A stretch of DNA of 64,000 bases from JBBDYH01 sp040901795 (GCA_040901795.1 JBBDYH010000107.1:1-64000); one strand, 5' to 3'; positions 15,117 through 25,302 are shown, counted from the first letter of the stretch. Notes: generated by a model not told the origin, from the letters alone. Translations and numbers: made by a program.

Positions 15117-18095
15117 ATGCCGTGCCAGCAGTCTGTAACGTGTTCGTCGATGAAACTGGTCCGATTCGCGATTGGGATCGCCTTGGTGATCGCGATATCG
15201 CCAGCCGGGTTGCTGGGGCAGGAATCGGATCGCAGACGGAAGCCTGACGCGGCGAAGACCGACGAGAAGCCGGCGACCGAGAAATCGCCGTCCGATAAGT
15301 CGTCGGCTGAAAAGCCGGCGCGCGACCGCGGCGAGAGGGACAAGCGTCCGGGTACGGTGGCAGCGACCAAGGTTCCGATCGAGGAGCAGCTTCAGCGGAC
15401 CAGCGAGGGGAAGATTCGCTTCAACTTCCAAGGTCAACCATGGCCGGCGATCCTGCAGTGGTTGGCCCAAAGCTCGAAGCTGACGTTGGACTGGCAGGAG
15501 CTGCCTGAGGATAACCTGAATCTGTCGACGCAGACGAGCTATACGCTGGATGAAGCGCGAGATCTGCTGAACATGCACCTGGCGGCGCGCGGGTTCACTC
15601 TGTTGCGGCGCGGCGAGGTGCTGGCGCTGGTGAAGCTGGACAAACTCAATCCGGCGCTGGTGCCGCGTGTCGATCCAGACGAACTGGAGTCGCGCGATCG
15701 GCATGAAATCGTCCGCGTATCGTTTCCCTTGGACTGGCTGGTCGCCGAAGACGCGGTCAAAGAATTCGAGCCGATGAAGAGTCCCTTCGGCAAGCTGACG
15801 CCAATGAGCGCCACCAACCGCCTGGAGGCGCTCGACACCGTCGAAAACCTGCGGCAGATCCACGAGCTGCTCCGCCGCGAGCAATCGGCGCACGGTGAGG
15901 AGCGGCTGGTTGTCGAGTTTAAGCTCGAGCACGTCCGCGCTGAAGACATCCTGGACAAACTGAACACCTTGGTTGGCGCACATTCCAACCTCCTCCGCCC
16001 GCAGGACCGCGCGCGGATGCAGTTCATGCGGATGCGCGAGCAGAACGGCGGCGACAAAAACCGCAACGAGAACACCCGGCAGCCCCAACAGCGTCAGGAG
16101 CAGGAAGTCCATTTGGTGATTAACGAGAAAGAGAACAGCATCCTTGCCAACGCGCCGCCTGACAAGCTGGCCGTGGTTCGCCAGGCGGTGCAGGCGCTCG
16201 ATGTTCCTTCCGCCGCGCACAGCCGGTTCAGCGACACCGCGACTCGGATGAAGATCTATCGCACCAAGGCGATCGATCCCGAGGCGATGCAGGACCTGAT
16301 TGAAGACCTCGTCGAGACAGGCAAGCTCGCCAAGAATACGCAGGTGCAGTCGGACGATAACAGCAACACGTTAATCGTCTATGCGTCACCGGTCGATCAT
16401 CTGGCAATTGCCAACCTGGTGAGCCAGATTGACGACGATGGACGCGATGTGCGGATCGTGAAGTTGCGGCAACTGGCCCCCGATTACGCCCTACAAGCCA
16501 TCCAGAGTCTGCTCAAGGGGACGGAGAGCGCAGGCGAAAGTCGATGGGGACGACGTCGCGGCGGCGACAGCGGCGAGGATCAATTCCGCATCGAGGCCGA
16601 CCTGGAACGCAGCCAGCTATTGCTGTGGGCCAACGATGAGGAGTTCGTCCAGGTGCAATCGCTGTTGGCGAAGTTGGGCGAAGGGGGCCAGTCGTCCACG
16701 GCGCGCGGCAACATCCGAGTGTTGAGCGTGCCGGGGGGCGCCTCGCAACAGGCCCTCGAGGATCTCAAGCGGATCTGGCCGAACCTGCGCACCAATCCGC
16801 TGAATATCGAGGACCTGGAGAAATCGCCGGTGCGTGAGTCGGCCCGCCAACCAGGCTCGCGCCGCAGCGCCCGTTCCCAAACGGCGCCGACCGACCGTAC
16901 GGCGATCAAAGACCCTGACGATGCGACAAAGGCGCCCGCCTTGCCGCGCCGGACGCATGTAGCTGCGCCCATTACCTTCGCCGTTGCCGAGTTGGCAAGT
17001 GACGATGGTGCTGCACAAGACGCGGAGCCGGCTAATGCAGAGGAACCAAATAACGCAGAGAAAGCGCCCGTTGCGGGTTCGTCCGACGCCGCGCGCGACC
17101 GACTGGAATCGGAATCGGCTAACGACGCGCCGTCGATCAACATCACCGAGGGTCCCGGCGGGCAGCTCATCATCACGTCGCAAGACGTGGAAGCACTGGA
17201 CGCTGTGGAAACCCTGATCCAACAGATCTTGCCGAAGAAAGCGGACTACGAGGTGTTCCGGCTAAAGCACGCCTCGCCGTACTCGGTCCAGTTAACGCTG
17301 GAGCAAATCCTGGGCATCGATCAGGCGCCGTACGGCCGCAGTAGCGGCTTGTCCGCTTCCGCCCCGCCGACGCTGCGGTTTATTTCCGACATCGACACCG
17401 GCACGCTGTTGGTGCAGGGCGCCACCGCCGAGCAACTGCAGAAGATCGAAGGATTGATCGAGCTGTATGACCAACCCGAAACGCTTGAGAAAGAGCAACA
17501 AAGGAAGACAGAAATCTACGAAGTCAAGTATTCTCATGCGGAAGCAGTGGCCGAAGTCGTTAAGGAGGTCTACCGCGATTTGCTCAGCTCCAACGACAAG
17601 ACATTCACGCGTGAGCGCAAGGAGGGAGAAGGCTCCAGCCGGGACTTGGGCTACGGAGTGAATTACGGCAGCCGGATCCCGCAATTCAAGGGGCTGTTGT
17701 CCATCGGCGTCGAAGAGAAGTCCAACACGCTGGTGATCTCAGCGCCTGCCTTCCTCATGGAGGACGTAATGGGTTTGATCCGCGACGTCGACCAGCGCGC
17801 CGCCAGCCACAAAGTCAAAGTCGTCCAGCTCAACGGCGTGGGACCGGCGGCGCTCCGCGGCGTGCTCTCGCAGATTCCGGGAGTGACGACCAGCGGTACT
17901 CGGACAGGTGGCGGTACGACAGGCGTGGGTACTCCACCCAACTCGGCGTCTCCAACCGCGGTCATTCAAGGAAGATCGTCGACGGAATCGCGAGGCGAAT
18001 CCCGCGACCGCGGCCGCATTGGCGGCGACCGTCCGCGCGGCGATGGCGAGCGAGGCGGTCCGTCGTTCAACCGCCGCGGCGGCAACAGGGATTGA
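15117..18095 (+). CDS. Large secretin N-domain (NolW-like) repeat protein without a channel domain
   Basis: 992 residues. AGGAG seven bases upstream supports the ATG at 15117; an inner ATG at 15150 gives a more typical signal peptide (KLVRFAIGIALVIAISPAGLLG). After a Lys/Asp-rich linker comes an STN-like domain (IRFNFQGQPWPAILQWLAQSS, TLDEARDLLNMHLAARGFTL), then at least five secretin-N modules with the pattern K/Y-x-L-x(n)-A-x-x-L ... SNTLIVYASP, RSQLLLWANDEEF, GTLLVQGATAEQL and SNTLVISAPAFL. A Ser/Pro/Ala-rich low-complexity linker is at about 560-680. No beta-barrel secretin domain follows; the end is Gly/Arg-rich. Probably a periplasmic ring or scaffold protein of planctomycetes. No type II or IV pilus genes adjoin. 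Confidence 0.75.
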   Translation: MPCQQSVTCSSMKLVRFAIGIALVIAISPAGLLGQESDRRRKPDAAKTDEKPATEKSPSDKSSAEKPARDRGERDKRPGTVAATKVPIEEQLQRTSEGKIRFNFQGQPWPAILQWLAQSSKLTLDWQELPEDNLNLSTQTSYTLDEARDLLNMHLAARGFTLLRRGEVLALVKLDKLNPALVPRVDPDELESRDRHEIVRVSFPLDWLVAEDAVKEFEPMKSPFGKLTPMSATNRLEALDTVENLRQIHELLRREQSAHGEERLVVEFKLEHVRAEDILDKLNTLVGAHSNLLRPQDRARMQFMRMREQNGGDKNRNENTRQPQQRQEQEVHLVINEKENSILANAPPDKLAVVRQAVQALDVPSAAHSRFSDTATRMKIYRTKAIDPEAMQDLIEDLVETGKLAKNTQVQSDDNSNTLIVYASPVDHLAIANLVSQIDDDGRDVRIVKLRQLAPDYALQAIQSLLKGTESAGESRWGRRRGGDSGEDQFRIEADLERSQLLLWANDEEFVQVQSLLAKLGEGGQSSTARGNIRVLSVPGGASQQALEDLKRIWPNLRTNPLNIEDLEKSPVRESARQPGSRRSARSQTAPTDRTAIKDPDDATKAPALPRRTHVAAPITFAVAELASDDGAAQDAEPANAEEPNNAEKAPVAGSSDAARDRLESESANDAPSINITEGPGGQLIITSQDVEALDAVETLIQQILPKKADYEVFRLKHASPYSVQLTLEQILGIDQAPYGRSSGLSASAPPTLRFISDIDTGTLLVQGATAEQLQKIEGLIELYDQPETLEKEQQRKTEIYEVKYSHAEAVAEVVKEVYRDLLSSNDKTFTRERKEGEGSSRDLGYGVNYGSRIPQFKGLLSIGVEEKSNTLVISAPAFLMEDVMGLIRDVDQRAASHKVKVVQLNGVGPAALRGVLSQIPGVTTSGTRTGGGTTGVGTPPNSASPTAVIQGRSSTESRGESRDRGRIGGDRPRGDGERGGPSFNRRGGNRD

Positions 18096-18383
18096 GAGGT
18101 CAAGCCTTCGCATATGTGGAGACGCGAAGAAGGGACTTTGATCGACTCAACTGACTCGTCCCGCAAGTGGCGTTCTACGCGATCTGGTTTTCCGTTATTT
18201 GGCGCGCAGCTCTGTGGTGGCTCATGCAATAACGGTTATTGGTCTGCGGTCGTGCGGTGGTAGAATGTGCGCAATTGGCCTTCGGGTCGCGGCACATCGG
18301 ATCGGGCGCGTGCATAAGCGATCGATATGCTGCTCGTTCATCCCTGGTACTGCCGAGAGGGCGGGCCACCACGTGATTTTCGT

Positions 18384-19061
18384 ATGACGCTTCTGCCGCG
18401 ATCCCGCTATTTTCCACCGGCTGAAGAGGCCGACGAACATGGCATTGTTCTAGTCGGCGGAGATCTGCGGCCGGTCGTGTTGCTCGATGCTTACCAGCAC
18501 GGCATCTTCCCCTGGCCGATGTGGAACGACGACCTGCCGATGCTCTGGTGGTCGCCCGATCCGCGCGGCGTGATCGAGTTCGACCGGTTCCACGTCTCGC
18601 GGCGGCTGGAGCGAACCTGCCGCAGCGGCGCGTTCACCGTGACCAGCGACCAGGACTTCGCCGGCGTGGTCCGTGGCTGTGCCACCGCGCGCGGCCGCCG
18701 TGGCTCCACCTGGCTGACCGACGAGATGATCCAGGCCTATCGACAGCTCCATCGCCTGGGACACGCCCACAGCGTCGAAGTCTGGCACGAGGGGAAATTG
18801 GCCGGAGGGATTTACGGCGTAACAATCGGCGGGCTGTTCGCCGGCGAATCGATGTTCCATCGAGTTCGCGACGCCTCAAAAGTGGCGCTGGCTCATTTGG
18901 TCCGGCATGTCGAGCGGCAAGGCTATCGACTGTTCGACGTTCAGCAGCTCAACCCGCATACGGCGTCGATGGGCGCGACCGAGATTCCTCGGCGGGAGTA
19001 TCTGCGGCGGCTGAGCGAGGTTCTGGCGGTGCGGGTCGAGTTTGGAACAATCGAGGCGTAG
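18384..19061 (+). CDS. aat: Leucyl/phenylalanyl-tRNA--protein transferase
   Basis: 225 residues. It conjugates Leu or Phe to proteins with N-terminal Lys/Arg, marking them for ClpS/ClpAP (N-degron pathway), in the cytoplasm. Motifs: SRYFPPAEEAD, GLVVGGDL-type segment IVLVGGDLRP, AYQHGIFPWP, WWSPDPRGVI, ARGRRGSTWLTDEMI, AHSVEVWHEGKLAGGIYGV, LFAGESMFH, DVQQLNPHTASMGA. The start at 18384 gives the usual N-terminus MTLLPRSRYFPP; an in-frame ATG at 18327 would add 19 residues. No ClpA/ClpS gene adjoins. Confidence 0.95.
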   Translation: MTLLPRSRYFPPAEEADEHGIVLVGGDLRPVVLLDAYQHGIFPWPMWNDDLPMLWWSPDPRGVIEFDRFHVSRRLERTCRSGAFTVTSDQDFAGVVRGCATARGRRGSTWLTDEMIQAYRQLHRLGHAHSVEVWHEGKLAGGIYGVTIGGLFAGESMFHRVRDASKVALAHLVRHVERQGYRLFDVQQLNPHTASMGATEIPRREYLRRLSEVLAVRVEFGTIEA

Positions 19062-19438
19062 GCCAAACCCCGCCCGCATCCAGAGGGATTAGCCGCGTAT
19101 GGATCGGTCGCCGCGGCGACGACGCAAATGTAGGGACAGCGCAACGGCCAACTCGCAGGTTATGGCTATTGGCGTGGTCATCGCTTGCCGGCATGCGAAC
19201 TGCTGAATGGGTCGTTTCTATAGCGGCAAAGATAAATTGGCTGGGATTGCGTGACGGCCCGCTGGCTTCAATTAGGCTCAAACCGCCGCATCCCTATCGG
19301 TCAAGGGCCACCGTCCCTTGACAAATGCTTGCATCAATGCGCACTTATGGTGATAATTGCCATGCCCTGCCGGGAGTTAGCTCCCGCCCACCCTGCCCTT
19401 TTGCTTCCACCCGGACGCACACGACGGAGGATCCTGCC
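19062..19438. other. 377-bp intergenic region, small hairpins only
   Basis: No coding potential is evident. Hairpins: CAAGGG/CCCTTG around 19303-19321 and CGGGAG-TTAG-CTCCCG near 19371-19386. A TTGACA at about 19317 could be a -35 box but no convincing -10 follows at 17 bp. The last bases hold GGAGG eight bases before the next ATG. Confidence 0.5.
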
Positions 19439-21964
19439 ATGCGTCGACCCGCTGCCTGGGCCGCTTTGTTCACCTGCCTGGCGCTTGCCATGACGGCTTG
19501 GTCAATGGCATCCGCCGAAGAGCCGAAACCGGCCAATAATCCGCCGCCGGAGAAAAAAGCCAACGGCCTGCCGGACGCCGGTGATCTAGCGAAGATTAGC
19601 GTTGAGTTCGGGCTGACATCGCCCGACGGCTTTAAGCTGGCGGGCCGCGATGCGCGACAGCAGCTCGTGGTGACCGGGCAGTATGCTAGCGGCCAGATCG
19701 GTGACCTGACACACCAAGTCACGTATTCGGCCGAGCCCGCCGGGATTGTTGAGGTCGATGCGGCCGGATTGGTCGCGCCGCTGGGTGAGGGGAGCGCCAC
19801 AGTCAGCGTGCGTGACGCAAACGGCAAAACGGCCAGCACGCGAGCGACCGTCACTCGGTTCGCTCAGGACCTACCGGTCAACTTCCCCAACGAGGTGGTG
19901 CCGGTCTTTACCAAGTTCACTTGCAACAGCGGTGGTTGCCACGGCAAGGCGAGCGGGCAAAACGGCTTCCGGCTGTCGTTGTTGGGATTTGAACCGCCCG
20001 AAGATTACGAGCATCTGGTCAAAGAGGGGCGCCTTCGCCGTCTGTTTCCCGCGGCGCCCGACCGCAGCCTGCTGTTGCAGAAGGCGAGCGGATCGGTCCC
20101 GCACGGCGGCGGTTCGCGGATCGAAGCCGATTCGGCTCCCTACCGCGTGCTGCGGCGCTGGATCGAGCAAGGCATGCCTTATGGCAAGCCCGACGATCCG
20201 GTCGTGGCGCGGATCGAAGTCTATCCGACCGAGCGGACGATGGGCCGCAACGGTGAGCAGCAGCTCCTCTGCATCGCGCACTACAGCGACGGCTCGACGC
20301 GCGACGTGACCTCGATGACGCAGTTCGATCCCAACGACCTGGAGATGGCCTCGGTATCGCCCCGCGGCCTGGTAAAGACGAACGAGCTGACGGGCGCTGT
20401 GGCCGTGATGGCCAGGTTCCAGGGGCACGTGGACGTGTTCCGCGCGGTGGTTCCGCTGGGCGCGGTGGTAGACAACCTCCCGCCGGCGAAGAACTTCATC
20501 GACGAGCACGTGTTCGCACAGTTGGTGACGCTCGGCATGCCCCCCTCAAAGCTCTGTGACGACGCGACGTACATTCGCCGCGTCTCGGTCGATATCAGCG
20601 GCCGACTGCCGTCGCTGGACGAGGTGCAGCAGTTCTTAGCCGAGAGTGACCCGCAGAAGCGCGAGAAGCTTGTCGATCAACTTTTGGCTGGCACGGCTTA
20701 CGCCGACTACTTCGCCAACAAGTGGAGCGCAGTCCTGCGCAACAAGCGGCGCCAAGAGTCGCATGCACGCGGCACGTTTTTGTTCCATTCGTGGATTCGG
20801 CAGAGCCTGTACGAGAACCAACCGTACGATCAGTTTGTCCGCGAGATCGTGGCCGCGTCGGGCGAGATGGGCGAGAATCCGCCGGTCGTCTGGTACCGCG
20901 AGGTCAAGGACGCTCAGCAACAGTTGGAGGACACGGCGCAGTTGTTCCTCGGGCTGCGGATCCAATGCGCTCAGTGCCATCACCACCCGTTCGAAAAGTG
21001 GAGCCAGAATGACTATGCCGGCTTCAAAGCGTTCTTCTCGCGAGTCGGCCGCAAGGCGGGTATGCAACCGGGCGAAGAGCGGATCTTCCATCAGCGCGGC
21101 GACGCCACTGCACAGAACCCGAAAACCGGCCAGGCTGTCAAGGCGACGGGCCTGGGCGCTCTTGCGCTCGATCTTCCGCCGGATCAAGACCCGCGGCATG
21201 CGCTGGTCGATTGGATGGCGCGTCCCGACAACCCGTTTTTTGCGCGGGCCTTGGTCAACCGCTACTGGAAGCACTTCTTCGGCCGCGGCATCGTCGATCC
21301 GGAAGACGACATGCGCGTGACGAATCCGCCCTCCAATCCGCAGTTGCTCGACGCGCTATCGAAGCACTTTATCGAGAGCGGCTTCGACACCAAGCAGCTC
21401 ATCCGCACGATCTGCACTTCGACGACCTACCAGCTTAGCGCCGAACCGAACGAGTACAACGCCGGTGATAAGCAGAGTTTTTCGCGCTACTACCCAAAGC
21501 GGTTGAACGCCGAAGTGTTGTTGGATGCGATCGATTCGGTTACCGCGGCGACCACCAAGTTCAACGGCCTCCCCGAGGGAACGCGCGCCGTGCAACTACC
21601 CGATACGAGCGTGAACTCGTACTTCTTGCAAGTCTTTGGACGACCCGACGGGGCCAGCGCCTGTGAATGCGAGCGGAGCGGCGAGGCGAACCTTGCGCAG
21701 AGCTTGCATCTGCTCAATTCGTCGGATGTGCAGAACAAGCTGACGAATGGCAGCGGCCGGGCCGCGCAACTGTCAGCGGACAAGAACCTGAGTCATCCGC
21801 AGAAGATTGAGCAGGTTTATCTGCAGGCGTTCGGGCGCCGCCCCGATTCCGTCGAGCTGGGAGCGGCCCAAGCCTACATCGAGAAAGTGAAGAACGACAA
21901 ACAAGCCTACGAGGACATCCTGTGGGCGATTGTGAATACCAAGGAGTTCCTCTTTAATCACTAA
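19439..21964 (+). CDS. DUF1549/DUF1553 planctomycete surface protein with Big_2 domain
   Basis: 841 residues from ATG 19439 (GGAGG upstream, signal peptide LFTCLALAMTAWSMASA). A bacterial Ig-like (Big_2) domain at about 60-150 (VTYSAEPAGIVEVDAAGLV) precedes FTCNSGGCHGKASGQNGF, the unusual CxxxxCH segment of this family. DUF1549 starts at VSVDISGRLPSLDEVQQFL and includes IQCAQCHHHPFEKW, a true CxxCH haem motif. DUF1553 follows: LVDWMARPDNPFFARALVNRYWKHFFGRGI, then RTICTSTTYQLS. Such proteins lie in the planctomycete envelope and are usually followed by a DUF1501 gene; here a scaffold gap follows instead. Function of the family is not established. Confidence 0.9.
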   Translation: MRRPAAWAALFTCLALAMTAWSMASAEEPKPANNPPPEKKANGLPDAGDLAKISVEFGLTSPDGFKLAGRDARQQLVVTGQYASGQIGDLTHQVTYSAEPAGIVEVDAAGLVAPLGEGSATVSVRDANGKTASTRATVTRFAQDLPVNFPNEVVPVFTKFTCNSGGCHGKASGQNGFRLSLLGFEPPEDYEHLVKEGRLRRLFPAAPDRSLLLQKASGSVPHGGGSRIEADSAPYRVLRRWIEQGMPYGKPDDPVVARIEVYPTERTMGRNGEQQLLCIAHYSDGSTRDVTSMTQFDPNDLEMASVSPRGLVKTNELTGAVAVMARFQGHVDVFRAVVPLGAVVDNLPPAKNFIDEHVFAQLVTLGMPPSKLCDDATYIRRVSVDISGRLPSLDEVQQFLAESDPQKREKLVDQLLAGTAYADYFANKWSAVLRNKRRQESHARGTFLFHSWIRQSLYENQPYDQFVREIVAASGEMGENPPVVWYREVKDAQQQLEDTAQLFLGLRIQCAQCHHHPFEKWSQNDYAGFKAFFSRVGRKAGMQPGEERIFHQRGDATAQNPKTGQAVKATGLGALALDLPPDQDPRHALVDWMARPDNPFFARALVNRYWKHFFGRGIVDPEDDMRVTNPPSNPQLLDALSKHFIESGFDTKQLIRTICTSTTYQLSAEPNEYNAGDKQSFSRYYPKRLNAEVLLDAIDSVTAATTKFNGLPEGTRAVQLPDTSVNSYFLQVFGRPDGASACECERSGEANLAQSLHLLNSSDVQNKLTNGSGRAAQLSADKNLSHPQKIEQVYLQAFGRRPDSVELGAAQAYIEKVKNDKQAYEDILWAIVNTKEFLFNH

Positions 21965-21971
21965 CGTATCT

Positions 21972-22044
21972 CGTTCCCACGCTCCCGCGTGGGAACGCCC
22001 GCCNNNNNNNNNNGCGTGATGATTTCTTCTCGCGGAGCGAGAAG
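21972..22044. repeat. Two GC-apex hairpins around the scaffold gap
   Basis: Hairpin 1 at 21972-21997 (arms CGTTCCCACGC / GCGTGGGAACG). Hairpin 2 at 22026-22044 (arms CTTCTCGC / GCGAGAAG, loop GGA). The ten Ns at 22004-22013 lie between them, so a repeat probably broke the assembly. Confidence 0.85.
22004..22013. other. Assembly gap (10 N)
   Basis: Ten Ns. The size is likely a placeholder, so real sequence of unknown length may be missing here. Confidence 0.98.
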
Positions 22045-22133
22045 ACTACACTGCCCGCCAACTATAATCGACACGAAGTTTTCGTCGCGTGGCCGCGCCG
22101 CGCGGCGATTCAAACGGATTGAGGGAGTCTTTG

Positions 22134-25100
22134 ATGCCCGGTTCCGCTCTGCGCAATCTTTGTCGGTGTCCGTTAAGTCAGCGGCTGGCGGTGTTTGCTG
22201 CCCTGGTTGCGGCGGCTTGCACGTCGGTCGCACTGGCACAGCCCAACTCGCTGCCGGTCGCGCAACTCACGTCGATCTTCCCCTTCGGCGCGAAGCCGGG
22301 AGGTACACTTGAAGTCGCACTGGCCGGCGCCGACCTGGACGAGTTGACCGGCCTGCACTTCTCGCATCCCGGCATTACGGCGAAATCGAAGCTGGCGCCT
22401 TCGCCCATTCCGGGAAAGCCCGAACAACCGGTGCCGAACCAGTTCGTGGTCACCGTCGCCGGTGATGTGCCGCGAGGTCTTTATGAAGCGCGCGCGATCG
22501 GACGCTTCGGCATCTCGAACCCGCGATTTTTTCTGATTGATCCGCGCGATGCGATTCGCGAGACCGAACCAAACGATGACCGTGCAAAAGCGCAAGAGGT
22601 GCCGCTCGAGACGCACCTCTTCGGCACGGTCGAGGCCGAGAAGAGCGACCATTTCAAATTCACTGCCAAGCAGGGGCAGCGCATCTTGATCCAATGCTGG
22701 GCGAACCGCGCCGACTCGCGGCTCGATGCCACGCTGGTGCTGTTCGACGCGGCCGGCAAAGAGCTGGCCCGGAACAATGACACCTATCGCCGCGATCCGC
22801 TGATCGACTTCACCGCGCCGGCCGATGGCCTTTACACGCTCCAGCTTTACGACTTCCTCTACAGGGGAGGCAACCCGGAGTACGCCTACCGGCTCACGTT
22901 CTCAAACGCTCCGTTGATCGACTTTGTGTTCCCCCCCGCCGGCCTGGCGGGAACGAAAGGAACTTACTCGCTCTACGGGCGCAACCTGCCGGGTGGAACG
23001 GCGACCGATGCCAAAGACATTGAAGGCCGGCCGCTGGAAAAACTCGATGTCGAGATCGAGCTACCGGCCGATGCACAGGCGCGCTCGCGGCTGCCGATTT
23101 ACTCGTCCATCGAGCCACAGGACGCCGGCATGGACGCGTTTGTCTATCGCCTTAGCTCCCCGCAAGGCGAATCGAACTCGGCGCCAATCTTCTATGCCAC
23201 GGCGCCCGTGGTGCTCGAGCAAGAACCCAACAGCGAGCCTTCCCAGCCGCAGAAAGTGACGCCCCCCTGCGAAGTCGTGGGGCAGTTCGCTCCGCGTGGT
23301 GACCGCGACTATGTCAGCTTCGATGCCAAGAAGGGCGAAACGTATTTCGTCGAGGTCTATTCGGAACGGCTCGGGCTAACCTGCGATCCGTATTTGCTCG
23401 TTCAGCGCGTGACGAAGAACGACCAGGGCGAAGAGACCGCCGCCGACGTGGTCGAGCTCGACGACCCTAAGATCTTGCCGCAAGACCAGCGGCTACAGTC
23501 GAACTTCGACATGTCGAACGGCGACATGGCCTACAAGCTCGTCGTGCCGGAAGACGGGACGTATCGACTGCTGGTGCGCGATTTATATTACCAGTCGCGC
23601 GGCTGCGCTTCGTACTTATACCGCCTCGCCATCCGCCGGCCAACGCCCGACTTCCGCCTCCTGGCCGTGAGCGAGCCGCCCCGCAACCCGCAGAACAACA
23701 ACCAGGCGAACCTGTGGAGCCCGCTTTTGCAGAAAGGGGGCACGCAGGCTCTCAAGGTCTCTGTCCTGCGACAAGACGATTTTGAAGATGAAATTGAAGT
23801 GGTCGTCGAGGGTCTGCCGCCGGGTGTGACGTGCCTCGGCATGACGATCGGGCCGAAGGTGAACAATGGCGTGTTAGTGCTCTCGGCTGCTGAGGACGCT
23901 GCCGCCTGGAGCGGCACGATCCGCATCGTGGGGAAGGCAAAAATAAACGGCGCCGACGTCGCTCGCGAAGCGCGCGGCGGTTCGCTCGTCTGGGGCAGCA
24001 ACGACCGCAATCAGCAGCCGATTCGCGCGCGGATGACCGAGACCATCGCCATCGCCGTGACCGATAAAGAGACGTCCCCCTTGAAGATCGAGTTGGGTGC
24101 AGGGAAGGTTTTCGAAACCAGCCTGGCGGGCAAGCTACAGATTCCCGTCAAGGTGACGCGGCGGGGCGATTTCAAGGGCAACCTGAAGCTCAACGACGTC
24201 GGTTCGCCTCGCGAGATTCGGATTAACGATGTGGATATCGCGGCCGGCGCGAGCGAGGGAAGTCTGGCGCTGGATGTCAGGAACAACCTCACACCGGGTA
24301 CGTACACGTTCGTCCTGCAGGCGGCCACGCAGTTTCCGAACTATCGCCGCAATCCGGAGGCGGCCGAGGAAGCTGAACGCCTGGCGAAGGAATTGAAGAA
24401 GGCGGCGGGCGACGCCGCCAATGCCGCGAAACAGGCGGCCGATGCCAAAGCGGCGGCAGAGAAGGCGGCAAACGAAGCGGCTGCAACCGCCAAACAAATG
24501 ACGGACGCGCTGATGTCCGCGCTGAAAGGTCAGCAAGAGGCTGAAACGCAGCTCATAGCCGCCATCGAGGCCTACGCCCAGATCAAGCCGGAAGCCGAAA
24601 CGAAGCCGGACGATCAAAGCTTGCAAACGCAGAAATCCGAGCGATCCAAGGCGGTTGCCCAGGCGACCGAGAAGCTCAAGGAAACGACCGAGATCAAAGT
24701 CAAGGCGGAGCAGGCGGCCAACGAGATGAGCGCTAAGGCCCAAGCCGCCTCCAATGCAAAGCAAGCGGCCGAAGCGGCCCTGAACGAGGCGAACGCCAAG
24801 AAGACGGCGCTCGATCAACAGAGTAGCCAGGCGGCGCAAGTCGCCAAGCAGAAGGCCGAAGCAGCCAAGCCCAAGAACGTCAACGTCACACTATACTCGG
24901 CGCCAGTTACCGTGAAGATCGCGGCGGCGCCGTTGAAACTGGAGCCGACGACCGGCGCCTCAATGAAGCCCGGTGACAAGCAGGAGCTGGCGGTCAACCT
25001 GAGCCGACTCTACGGTTTTGCCGACCAGGTGGCGCTGAGCCTGGTCGTCCCCGATCCGTCGATCGGCGTCAAGGCGCCTGAGGTGAACGTGCCCAAGGAT

Positions 25101-25250
25101 CAATCGACCGGCAAGCTGATGCTCGAGGTCGGACCGAAAGCGAAACCCGGCGAGCATCAGGCGCTGGTGCGCGCGACGCTCAGCTTCAATGGTCAGCAAC
25201 TGCAAGTTGAACAACCAGTGATGATCAAAATTGATCCGCCGGCACCGTAG
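22134..25250 (+). CDS. Pre-peptidase C-terminal (PPC) domain protein with Ala/Lys coiled coil
   Basis: 1038 residues from ATG 22134 (GAGGGAG upstream; signal peptide LAVFAALVAAACTSVALA). Two PPC domains are seen: RETEPNDDRAKAQEVP ... FKFTAKQGQRILIQCWA (about 135-260) and EQEPNSEPSQPQKV ... FDAKKGETYFVEVYS (about 360-490). Residues about 740-912 are an Ala/Lys/Glu-rich helical stretch with repeated AKQAADAK-like units, predicted coiled coil. Beta-sandwich segments close the protein. It lies between the DUF1549 and WD40 genes, the usual planctomycete order. Likely an exported structural partner; no catalytic motif seen. Confidence 0.82.
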   Translation: MPGSALRNLCRCPLSQRLAVFAALVAAACTSVALAQPNSLPVAQLTSIFPFGAKPGGTLEVALAGADLDELTGLHFSHPGITAKSKLAPSPIPGKPEQPVPNQFVVTVAGDVPRGLYEARAIGRFGISNPRFFLIDPRDAIRETEPNDDRAKAQEVPLETHLFGTVEAEKSDHFKFTAKQGQRILIQCWANRADSRLDATLVLFDAAGKELARNNDTYRRDPLIDFTAPADGLYTLQLYDFLYRGGNPEYAYRLTFSNAPLIDFVFPPAGLAGTKGTYSLYGRNLPGGTATDAKDIEGRPLEKLDVEIELPADAQARSRLPIYSSIEPQDAGMDAFVYRLSSPQGESNSAPIFYATAPVVLEQEPNSEPSQPQKVTPPCEVVGQFAPRGDRDYVSFDAKKGETYFVEVYSERLGLTCDPYLLVQRVTKNDQGEETAADVVELDDPKILPQDQRLQSNFDMSNGDMAYKLVVPEDGTYRLLVRDLYYQSRGCASYLYRLAIRRPTPDFRLLAVSEPPRNPQNNNQANLWSPLLQKGGTQALKVSVLRQDDFEDEIEVVVEGLPPGVTCLGMTIGPKVNNGVLVLSAAEDAAAWSGTIRIVGKAKINGADVAREARGGSLVWGSNDRNQQPIRARMTETIAIAVTDKETSPLKIELGAGKVFETSLAGKLQIPVKVTRRGDFKGNLKLNDVGSPREIRINDVDIAAGASEGSLALDVRNNLTPGTYTFVLQAATQFPNYRRNPEAAEEAERLAKELKKAAGDAANAAKQAADAKAAAEKAANEAAATAKQMTDALMSALKGQQEAETQLIAAIEAYAQIKPEAETKPDDQSLQTQKSERSKAVAQATEKLKETTEIKVKAEQAANEMSAKAQAASNAKQAAEAALNEANAKKTALDQQSSQAAQVAKQKAEAAKPKNVNVTLYSAPVTVKIAAAPLKLEPTTGASMKPGDKQELAVNLSRLYGFADQVALSLVVPDPSIGVKAPEVNVPKDQSTGKLMLEVGPKAKPGEHQALVRATLSFNGQQLQVEQPVMIKIDPPAP

Positions 25251-25260
25251 CCATCGTAGC

Positions 25261-25302
25261 CCTCTCGCTCCGCGAGAGGATGCATCACGCGGAGCGTGAT
25301 GC
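25261..25302. repeat. Two adjacent GC-apex hairpins
   Basis: 25261-25279 has arms CCTCTCGC / GCGAGAGG with loop TCC. 25282-25302 has arms GCATCACGC / GCGTGATGC with loop GGA. They fill the gap between the PPC and WD40 genes. Confidence 0.85.
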
